Positions 16,789 to 25,686 of a stretch of DNA of 64,000 bases are shown here, piece by piece; position 1 is the first letter of the stretch; each line of letters starts with the position of its first letter. Location: contig NZ_FNSM01000001.1 in assembly GCF_900105415.1 (NCBI RefSeq), positions 3,076,501 to 3,140,500 on the forward strand. The letters are read 5' to 3'. Under the pieces are notes generated by a model. That model saw nothing but the letters and a program-made list of their open reading frames with translations. It was not told the origin of the DNA and searched no databases. Origin of the DNA: Streptomyces sp. TLI_105. Lineage in GTDB: Bacteria; Actinomycetota; Actinomycetes; Streptomycetales; Streptomycetaceae. The position numbers and the translations under genes are program-made.

Positions 16789-16816
16789 CGGAACCTCCGG
16801 ACCGCTGACCAGTTGA
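16789..16816 (+). promoter_or_regulatory. Sigma-BldN-like promoter of rodlin 3
   Basis: CGGAACC at 16789-16795, a 15-nt spacer and AGTTGA at 16811-16816, 48 bp before the ATG. It starts only 18 bp after the LCP stop codon, so rodlin 3 need not depend on LCP transcription. Confidence 0.72.
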
Positions 16817-16864
16817 TCAGCACGGCTCGGCACTCAGCGGGCCCGTATCCGAAAGGCCTGAACA

Positions 16865-17272
16865 ATGAAGAAGCTCTTGGCGACGGCTGCTGTGGCCGCG
16901 TCCGTCCTCGGCGCGACGGCGGCGGGCGCCGGGCAGGCGCTCGCGATCGCCGACGACGGCGGCACCACGTCGCTGTCGGGCAACGGTGCGCACCAGGAGT
17001 TCGGCAACTCCGAGACCTACGGCAACATGAGCCCGCAGATGGCGCTCGTCCAGGGCTCCCTGAACAAGCCCTGCATCGGCCTGCCGGCCAAGGTCAACGC
17101 CGGTTCGATCATCGGCGCCATCCCGATCTCGGTCCAGGACATCAACGTCCTGTCCTCCCCGCAGAACCAGCAGTGCACCGAGAACTCCACCCAGGCCAAG
17201 GGCGACGAGGCTCTGTCGCACATCCTCAGCGACATCCCGGTCCTGTCCGGCAACGGCGCCCGCAACAGCTGA
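16865..17272 (+). CDS. rdl: Rodlin 3
   Basis: Encodes 135 aa from ATG 16865, with GAAAGG upstream. The signal peptide ([17 protein letters not shown] onward) ends near GQALA and differs from that of rodlin 2. The mature chain is the same as rodlin 2 at all but a few positions. It has its own promoter and a strong downstream hairpin, so it is probably an independent transcript. A third rodlin is one more than the classical rdlA/rdlB pair; the near-identical coding DNA implies recent duplication or gene conversion. Confidence 0.95.
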   Translation: MKKLLATAAVAASVLGATAAGAGQALAIADDGGTTSLSGNGAHQEFGNSETYGNMSPQMALVQGSLNKPCIGLPAKVNAGSIIGAIPISVQDINVLSSPQNQQCTENSTQAKGDEALSHILSDIPVLSGNGARNS

Positions 17273-17294
17273 GCCCCGACGCCAGGACACGGTG

Positions 17295-17332
17295 CGGCCC
17301 CGCCGCCCCTCCTCGGAGGGGTCGCGGGGCCG
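17295..17332. terminator. Bidirectional hairpin terminator
   Basis: An outer stem CGGCCCCGC/GCGGGGCCG and an inner stem CCCCTCC/GGAGGGG form one long hairpin between rodlin 3 and the convergent DUF255 gene. Confidence 0.75.
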
Positions 17333-17414
17333 TCCCCGTTCCGGGCCGGGGTCGTGGGGGGCCGTCGGACTCGTCGGAGCCGTCGAGGCCGCCGGGTCGT
17401 CGGGGTCGTCGGGT

Positions 17415-19436
<2,022 letters not shown>

Positions 19437-19546
19437 GGGCCCATCCTGCCGCAGTGATCTCCTCCTTTCCCCGCTCCCTCGCGCCGACGCGCGCGACGCA
19501 GGACACTGGGCCGGATTCGTCGGGCACGCGCGGAGGGGGAACGCAG

Positions 19547-22500
19547 ATGCGGGAGAGTCACCGGACCGAGGCCGAGCGGCTGTTGGAACGGGCCGTCGCG
19601 GAGGAGGTACGGACCTCCGGGGGCCGGGCCGACACGGAGGCGCTCCTCGCGCGGGGCCGGGCGGAGTTGGACGCGGTGGTGGGAGCCGTGGAGGGCGCCG
19701 GCGGCGCCTACGCGGTCTATCTGCGGGCGGTGGAGGAGGCGGAGGCGGCCGGGCGGACGACGCGGCCGGCGGATCGTTTCGCCGGTCCGGTGATCGGGGG
19801 CTCCGCCCTGGTCACGGGCATCGCCGCGGCCGCCGCCTTCGGCGCGGACCTGGCGCTCGGCACGACGGCGGGGACGGCACTCGGCGCGGGCGCGGCGGTC
19901 GCCGTGGCCGGTGCGGCGGCGACCGTCCTCCGCGCGACGACGGGACCCGGCAGGGCGGCGGGGCGCCGCGGCGGGGACGGTGAGGCGGGGCGGCCCGACG
20001 TGGTCGAGCAGTCACGGCTCGCCTGGCTGACGGCCCTTGAGACACAGGGGATACGGCCGTTCCTGGAGCGGGAACGGGAGGCGCCCGCGGCCGAGCGGTC
20101 GGGGGCGGGGGCGTCGGAGGCGGGGGCGAGTGGACCGGGGGCTTCGGAGGCAGGGGGCGGGCGGTTCGAGGCCGGTACGGGTGGGGCGGGGGCTTCGGGG
20201 GCCGGGGGCGGGCTGGGGAAGGCCGAAGGTTCGGGGGCCGGGGGCTCGACGGGCGGGGCCGGGGCGGGCGCGGTGGGCGGGGCTGGGGCTTTCGAGGCGG
20301 GCGCAGGTCGGGGCGCCACCGGAGGCGGGGCTTTCGAGGCGGGCGCGGGCGGGGCGTACGAGGTGGACACGGGCCGGGGCACGGCCGGAGGCGGGGCGTT
20401 CGGGGCGGGCACGGGCCGGGACGTAGTCGGGGCCGGGGCGTTCGAGGTGGGCGCGGCCGGAGGTGGGCCGTTCACTGCGGGGTCCGGCGTGGGCGGAGGG
20501 CGGCGGGTCGATCGGAGTGCGGCGGCTCGGGCTCGGGTCGTGCTGGAGCGGTCCTTCGGGCATCTGCCCGACCCCGGCGGGGCGTTCGCCGGCCGGCGCG
20601 AGGAGCTGGCCCGCATCACCCGGTGGGTGCAGGCAGGGCGGGCCGCGCCGCTCACCCGGCCGACCGTCGTGCTGCTGCACGGCGAGCCCGGTTCCGGTCG
20701 CACCACGCTCGCCGTGCGGGCCGCGCACGCGCTGCGCGACCAGTTCCGCGGGGCCTGCGTGGTGGACCTGCGGGGCGGCGCGACCGGCGAGCGGCCCGTG
20801 ACCACCCGGGAGGCCCTGCTGCACCTGCTGAACCGGCTCGGCGCCCCGCGCGACCGGCTGCTCTTCCGCGAGGGCGCCTCGGCGGAGCAACAGGTGCGGC
20901 AGCTCTCCGAGTTGTACCGGCGGCAGTTGAGCGGGGTGCCGGTCGTACTGATCCTCGACGACGTCGCCGACGCCTCCCAGGTGCGGGCCCTGCTGCCGGA
21001 GCGGTCCGACAGCCTGGTCCTGGTGACCTGCCGGGAGCCGCTGGACCTCGGCGCGGACGTACCGGCCGAGGTACACGCCCTGCCGGTGGCCGCGCTCGAC
21101 GCGGCGGGCGCCGAGGAGCTGCTGCGCGCGACGGCCGCCGCGCCCGACCCCGGCCCGTACGACGCCGAGGCCTTCGAGCGGATACGGGAGCTGTGCGGCG
21201 GGCTGCCGCTGGCCCTGCGGGTCGCGGGCTCCCTGCTCGGGGGCCGCTCCATGGACGACCTGGCGCATGTCCTCGCCCGCCCCGGCTGGGGCGCCGACCC
21301 GGTCGAACGCGCCCTGTCCGTAAGGTACTTCCTCGACTTCGACGAGGACGCCCGGCAGCTGCTCCGGCGGCTCGCGCTGGCCGGGCGGGCGTCCCTCGGC
21401 GCGGCGGCGGCCGCCGCGCTGCTCGGCGGGAGCGGGCCGGAGGCGGCCCGGCGGCTGCGGGAGCTCTCCGCGGCCGGGCTGCTCGACCACGTGCGCGGGG
21501 AGCGCTACCGGCTGCACGACGTGGTGCGCGCCTTCGCGGCCGGCCGGCTCCTCGACGAGGAGGACGCGGCCGAGATCGCGGCGGCGCAGGAGCGGCTCGT
21601 CCGCAACCACGCGGAGCTCGCCGACGCGGTGATCCGGATGGTCGACGGCAAGATGTCGACCCGGGCCGACCGCTTCGACGGGCACGGCTTCGGCTCCCTG
21701 GAGGCGGCGCTCGGCTGGCTCGACGAGGAGTCCAGCTTCCTCACGGCGGCCCTGCGGCACGCGGAGGGCGTCGACCAGCAGACCGTCCTCGATCTGCTCA
21801 GCGCGCTCTGCGACTACTGCCTGCTGCGCGGCGACCTGTACCGGCTGGGCGAGATCAACGAGCTGGCCGAGTCCGTCGGGCAGGGGCTGCTCACGCGCTC
21901 GGTGCGGTGGCGGACCGGCATCGCGGCCCGGCAGCTCGGCGAGCTCGACAAGGCCCACCAGACGCTGACCTCGGTCGTCTCCCTCTACCAGGAGGCCCAC
22001 CAGGACGCCGGGGCCGCGCTCGCGCTCTGCTCGCTCGGGATCACCCTGCACCACCAGGGGCGGCTCACGGAGGCCGCGGCGCGCCTGCGGGAGGCGCTCG
22101 CGCTCCAGGAGCCGGAGTCGCTGGCCGCCGACCGGGGCTGGACGCTGCACGCGCTGGCGGCCGTGGAGCGCGATCGGGGCGACCTGGCCGAGGCGACGGC
22201 GCTGCTCGAACGGTCGCTCGCCCTGCACCGGGAGCACGAGTCGCTGCACGGCGAGGCGTGGGCGCACTTCCAGTACGGGCAGGTGCTGCTGGTCCGGGGC
22301 GACACGGCGGGCGCGGAGGGCGAGCTGCGGCGCGCCCTGGAGACGTACGGGCGCGTCCGCGACGGGCGCGGGGAGGCCTGGGCGCTGACCCAGCTGGCCC
22401 GGGCGCGGCTCGCCGCCGGGGAGGCGGAGCCAGCGGTGGAGGAGCTGCGCGGGGCGCTCGCCCGGCACCGGGAGCAGGAGGACGCGCGCGGCGAGGCGTG

Positions 22501-23185
22501 GACGCTGTACCACCTGGGGCAGGCCCTGGAGGAGCGGGGCGACCGGGACGAGGCGGTGCGGGAGCTGGGGCGGGCGCGGTCGATGTTCTCGCGGATGCGG
22601 GATCTGTACGGCCTCGCGTGCGCCCGGCACCACCTGGGCCGGGTCACCCGGGACCAGCAGGCGGCGCGGGCGGGCAACCTGCGCAATTCGGGGTTCGCCC
22701 GGCAGCTGCTCGTGGACGCGCGGGCGGACTTCCGCCGGATCGGGGTCGCCCACGGCGAGGCGTGGGCCTGTCTGGAGCTCGCGATCGTCGACGCGGGCAA
22801 CGGGCGGGTCCCGCAGGCGCTCGCGCTGTGCGAGGAGGCGCGGTCGCTCTTCGAGGGGTACGGCGACCGGCGGGGCGCGGACTGGGCCCGTCTGCTGCGC
22901 TGCGGGCTGCTGCCGCACGCGGTCCCGGGGAGTCCGGAGCCGGGGGTGGCGTCGGCGCGCGAGGAGCTCGCGGCGCTGGCCGCGGACCGTCATCCGGCGC
23001 GCGACCCGAGGCTCGACGACTGCGCCGAGGCCCACGGCCTGCTCCTGGACCGGGGCATCGCCCCGTCGACCCCCTGGCAGGCCTGGGACCTGGGCCTGGT
23101 CCCGACCCGCCACGCCCGCGAGATCCTGGGCGTACGGGGAGGGCCCGGGGAGGCGGGGGCCCGGAAGGACCCTGCCGCGCCGTAG
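19547..23185 (+). CDS. Membrane STAND (NB-ARC-like) ATPase with TPR repeats
   Basis: ATG 19547 follows GGAGGGGGA and gives 1212 aa; a longer frame from 19454 would run through the divergent promoter. Two hydrophobic segments lie at residues 78-100 and 102-127. Residues about 180-325 are a Gly/Ala/Glu low-complexity tract with imperfect [17 protein letters not shown] repeats. The NB-ARC module follows: Walker [11 protein letters not shown] near 379, Walker B VVLILDDV near 467, VTCREPL near 495, [10 protein letters not shown] near 550 and a winged-helix-like LHDVVRAFA near 663. From about 790 to 1100 there are TPR-type repeats. STAND ATPases act as ligand-sensing switches, many in regulation or phage defence. 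The effector is not evident, and the membrane-tethered N terminus is notable. Confidence 0.88.
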   Translation: MRESHRTEAERLLERAVAEEVRTSGGRADTEALLARGRAELDAVVGAVEGAGGAYAVYLRAVEEAEAAGRTTRPADRFAGPVIGGSALVTGIAAAAAFGADLALGTTAGTALGAGAAVAVAGAAATVLRATTGPGRAAGRRGGDGEAGRPDVVEQSRLAWLTALETQGIRPFLEREREAPAAERSGAGASEAGASGPGASEAGGGRFEAGTGGAGASGAGGGLGKAEGSGAGGSTGGAGAGAVGGAGAFEAGAGRGATGGGAFEAGAGGAYEVDTGRGTAGGGAFGAGTGRDVVGAGAFEVGAAGGGPFTAGSGVGGGRRVDRSAAARARVVLERSFGHLPDPGGAFAGRREELARITRWVQAGRAAPLTRPTVVLLHGEPGSGRTTLAVRAAHALRDQFRGACVVDLRGGATGERPVTTREALLHLLNRLGAPRDRLLFREGASAEQQVRQLSELYRRQLSGVPVVLILDDVADASQVRALLPERSDSLVLVTCREPLDLGADVPAEVHALPVAALDAAGAEELLRATAAAPDPGPYDAEAFERIRELCGGLPLALRVAGSLLGGRSMDDLAHVLARPGWGADPVERALSVRYFLDFDEDARQLLRRLALAGRASLGAAAAAALLGGSGPEAARRLRELSAAGLLDHVRGERYRLHDVVRAFAAGRLLDEEDAAEIAAAQERLVRNHAELADAVIRMVDGKMSTRADRFDGHGFGSLEAALGWLDEESSFLTAALRHAEGVDQQTVLDLLSALCDYCLLRGDLYRLGEINELAESVGQGLLTRSVRWRTGIAARQLGELDKAHQTLTSVVSLYQEAHQDAGAALALCSLGITLHHQGRLTEAAARLREALALQEPESLAADRGWTLHALAAVERDRGDLAEATALLERSLALHREHESLHGEAWAHFQYGQVLLVRGDTAGAEGELRRALETYGRVRDGRGEAWALTQLARARLAAGEAEPAVEELRGALARHREQEDARGEAWTLYHLGQALEERGDRDEAVRELGRARSMFSRMRDLYGLACARHHLGRVTRDQQAARAGNLRNSGFARQLLVDARADFRRIGVAHGEAWACLELAIVDAGNGRVPQALALCEEARSLFEGYGDRRGADWARLLRCGLLPHAVPGSPEPGVASAREELAALAADRHPARDPRLDDCAEAHGLLLDRGIAPSTPWQAWDLGLVPTRHAREILGVRGGPGEAGARKDPAAP

Positions 23186-23224
23186 CCCGGGGCGTCGGCG
23201 CGGTGTGCCCCCTCGGGGCAGGGC

Positions 23225-23265
23225 CGCCCCCTGGGCCGTACCTCCGTGGTACGGCCCAGGGGGCG
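23225..23265. terminator. Bidirectional terminator
   Basis: A perfect 18-bp stem (23225-23242 with 23248-23265) and TCCGT loop lies between the convergent STAND ATPase and small membrane protein genes. Confidence 0.85.
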
Positions 23266-23270
23266 GGTGG

Positions 23271-23507
23271 TCACTTGCCCTGGGTGGCGGCCGGCTTCTT
23301 CGGGGTGTTCCCGGCCGTCGCCGGGTCCGGGGTCTCCTCGAAGGAGATCTTGCCCATGTGGCGGTTCATCGACTTCATCAGCAGCCAGACCGCGAGGGCC
23401 AGGACCGCGAAGACGACGAAGCCGAGGACGCCGGGGGTCACCTTGTTCTTGTCCAGCTCTTGGGCGGCGAAGGGGACAAGCTGGGTCAGTGCCAGGTGTG
23501 CGCTCAT
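23271..23507 (-). CDS. Small single-helix membrane protein downstream of mca
   Basis: Encodes 78 aa if it begins at ATG 23507 (81 aa if at ATG 23516, inside the mca stop region). One hydrophobic segment (VLGFVVFAVLALAVWLLM, about residues 26-43) is followed by a basic tail, KSMNRHMGKISFEETPDP, with Pro/Ala/Lys-rich C terminus. Function is unknown. The start codon touches the mca stop codon, so it is translated from the same mRNA as mca. No ribosome-binding site is visible at either start, which also points to coupling. Confidence 0.8.
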   Translation of the reverse strand: MSAHLALTQLVPFAAQELDKNKVTPGVLGFVVFAVLALAVWLLMKSMNRHMGKISFEETPDPATAGNTPKKPAATQGK

Positions 23508-23508
23508 G

Positions 23509-24390
23509 TCAGGCATTGTCGCGGATGCCCGCGAAGAGATCTTCCTCGGGGAGGGAGGTCGGGACCAGCGCCTTGCTGAGCTCGTACTCCTCCGTCGGCC
23601 AGACCTCCTTCTGGATCTCCATCGGGACCCGGAACCAGCCGCCGTCGGGGTCGATCTGGGTGCGGTGGGCGATCAGCGCCTTGTCGCGGGTCTCGAAGAA
23701 GTCCGCGCAGGGGACGTGCGTGGTGAGGTTGCGCGCCTTGCCGCCGAACTCGTCCCAGCGCTTCAGCCAGTCCCCGTACGGCGACTCCAGGCCGCGCTCC
23801 AGGAGGGCCTTGTGCAGGGCCTCGGTGCGGGGGCGGTTGAAGCCCTGGTTGTAGTAGAGCTTCAGGGGCTGCCAGACCGGGCCGAACTCGGCCTCCGGGT
23901 ACTTCTCGGCGTCGGCCGCGCCGTCGAAGGCCACCATCGTGATCTTGTGGGTCATGATGTGGTCGGGGTGCGGGTATCCGCCGTTCTCGTCGTAGGTCGT
24001 GACGACCTGGGGACGGAAGGAGCGGATCTTGCGGACCAGCGCCCCGGCCGCCGTGTCGACGTCCTCCAGGGCGAAGCAGCCCTCGGGAAGCGGGGGCAGC
24101 GGGTCGCCCTCGGGGAGCCCCGAGTCGACGAATCCCAGCCATTCCTGGGAGACGCCGAGGATCTCGCGGGCCTCGTCCATCTCCTTGCGGCGCACCTCGT
24201 GGATGTTCGCCTCGATGTAGGGGTCGCCCTGAAGCTTGGGGTTCAGGACCGAGCCGCGCTCGCCGCCCGTGCACGTCACCACCAGGACGTCCACCCCCTC
24301 GGACACGTACTTGGCCATCGTGGCCGCACCCTTGCTCGACTCGTCGTCGGGGTGGGCGTGAACGGCCATCAGTCGCAGCTGCTCAGTCAA
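23509..24390 (-). CDS. mca: Mycothiol S-conjugate amidase
   Basis: The TTG at 24390 lies 7 bp behind GAGGA and gives 293 aa, the usual Mca length; upstream frame extends through the promoter and is rejected. Zinc-site residues of the LmbE/MshB/Mca family are visible: VHAHPDDE at residues 10-17 (His13 and Asp16 as ligands by homology) and YPHPDHIMTH near residue 140 (third ligand). The enzyme cleaves mycothiol conjugates of electrophiles to a mercapturic acid and GlcN-inositol, a detoxification step specific to mycothiol-using actinomycetes. The divergent gene encodes a DUF4307 membrane protein, a common neighbour. Confidence 0.95.
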   Translation of the reverse strand: MTEQLRLMAVHAHPDDESSKGAATMAKYVSEGVDVLVVTCTGGERGSVLNPKLQGDPYIEANIHEVRRKEMDEAREILGVSQEWLGFVDSGLPEGDPLPPLPEGCFALEDVDTAAGALVRKIRSFRPQVVTTYDENGGYPHPDHIMTHKITMVAFDGAADAEKYPEAEFGPVWQPLKLYYNQGFNRPRTEALHKALLERGLESPYGDWLKRWDEFGGKARNLTTHVPCADFFETRDKALIAHRTQIDPDGGWFRVPMEIQKEVWPTEEYELSKALVPTSLPEEDLFAGIRDNA

Positions 24391-24488
24391 GACTCGATCC
24401 TCAGTGATTCGACGCGGAGGGTGGTCTCTATAGTGACGGAATCGGGGGAGTGAAAATTCCGCCACCCCCGGCTTCGAGAGGATCACCC

Positions 24489-24890
24489 ATGAGCGCGGTG
24501 CGAGAGCAGCTGCCCGAGGGGCGCTACGGGCGCTCCGCGGACGAGCGGGCCGACCGCAAGCTCAAGATCGCCGGCGCGGTGCTCGGGGTCCTCTTCCTCG
24601 GCATGATGGGCTGGTTCGGCTGGCACTACGTCGTCGACAACAAGATCAGCGCCGAGATGATCAAGTTCGACGTGGTGAGCGCCGACGAGGTCCAGGTGCA
24701 CCTGGAGATCCGCAAGGACGAGGGCGTCAAGGGCGTCTGCACGCTGCGCTCGCGTTCCGAGGACGGGGCCGAGGTGGCCCGCAAGGACGTCCGGATCGAC
24801 GACGCCGCGAGCCGGGTCGACCGCGTCTTCTCGCTCCGCACGACCGCCCGCGCGACGAGCGCCGAACTCATCGGGTGTACGGCGCGGTAG
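24489..24890 (+). CDS. DUF4307 family membrane protein
   Basis: Encodes 133 aa from ATG 24489, with GAGAGGATC upstream. A charged N terminus (RYGRSADERADRK) leads into one membrane helix (about residues 28-50, IAGAVLGVLFLGMMGWFGWHYV), followed by about 80 extracytoplasmic residues with a beta-rich pattern and two Cys (Cys82 region and the terminal CTAR). This matches the actinobacterial DUF4307 proteins that sit opposite mca. The function is unknown. It shares the roughly 98-bp region 24391-24488 with the mca promoter. Confidence 0.85.
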   Translation: MSAVREQLPEGRYGRSADERADRKLKIAGAVLGVLFLGMMGWFGWHYVVDNKISAEMIKFDVVSADEVQVHLEIRKDEGVKGVCTLRSRSEDGAEVARKDVRIDDAASRVDRVFSLRTTARATSAELIGCTAR

Positions 24891-25080
24891 CGGTGGGTAG
24901 GGACGGGGTGTCGAGTCCCGGCGAGTCACTGCGGTGACCTGGGGAGACGCCATCTTTATGGTTTATGTCCTCCCGCTTTTCGCCACTCATTGTTAGGCTC
25001 GTGGTTTCGCCCACCCGGGACAGCACCGCTTTTCCGTGTAGGGCGATGCTTTGTATTCCCAGTACCTACGAGGAGCACCC

Positions 25081-25578
25081 GTGACCCAGACCAGCGACAA
25101 CGTCACCTGGCTCACCCAGGAGGCGTACACCAAGCTCAAGGACGAGCTTGAGTACCTGACTGGTCCCGCGCGTACCGAGATCGCCGCCAAGATCGCAGCG
25201 GCGCGCGAAGAGGGCGACCTGCGCGAGAACGGCGGGTACCACGCGGCCAAGGAGGAGCAGGGCAAGCAGGAGCTCCGGGTCCGCCAGCTCACCCAGCTCC
25301 TGGAGCACGCCAAGGTCGGCGAGGCTCCGGCCGAAGAGGGCGTCGTCGCGCCCGGCATGGTCGTCACGATCGCCTTCGACGGCGACGAGAACGACACGCT
25401 GGACTTCCTGCTCGCCTCCCGCGAGTACGCGAGCGACGACATCGAGACGTACTCGCCGCAGTCGCCGCTCGGCGTCGGCGTCAACGGCAAGAAGGTCGGC
25501 GAGGACGCGGAGTACGAGCTGCCGAACGGCAAGAAGGCCACGGTGAGGATCCTCAGCGCGAAGCCGTACACCGGCTGA
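25081..25578 (+). CDS. greA: Transcription elongation factor GreA
   Basis: GTG 25081 with ACGAGGAG 6 bp ahead gives 165 aa. The N-terminal coiled-coil carries the tip residues in ARTEIAAKIAAAREEGDLRENGGYHAAKEEQ (the Asp/Glu pair DLREN, near residue 45). The C-terminal FKBP-like domain includes SPQSPLGVGVNGKKVGEDAEY near 127. GreA enters the RNA polymerase secondary channel and stimulates cleavage of backtracked RNA. An upstream ATG at 25051 is in frame but lacks a ribosome-binding site. It is monocistronic with a strong terminator. Confidence 0.96.
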   Translation: MTQTSDNVTWLTQEAYTKLKDELEYLTGPARTEIAAKIAAAREEGDLRENGGYHAAKEEQGKQELRVRQLTQLLEHAKVGEAPAEEGVVAPGMVVTIAFDGDENDTLDFLLASREYASDDIETYSPQSPLGVGVNGKKVGEDAEYELPNGKKATVRILSAKPYTG

Positions 25579-25593
25579 TCCGCACTCCTTGAG

Positions 25594-25628
25594 CGAAGGG
25601 CCGGCCCCCGTGGGGGGCCGGCCCTTCG
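25594..25628 (+). terminator. greA terminator
   Basis: A 15-bp GC-rich stem (CGAAGGGCCGGCCCC with its complement ending in CCTTCG) with a small loop lies 16 bp past the greA stop. Confidence 0.88.
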
Positions 25629-25686
25629 TCCTGCATGCACATGCAATGATGCGGAGCTGACGTCGCGTCACCAGGGGGAGGACGAG

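Noticed and set aside
20012..23113. Very long - strand open frame antisense to the STAND ATPase
   Set aside because: High-GC shadow coding: Arg/Pro/Gln-rich, no domain, no start context; the + strand has clear ATPase motifs.
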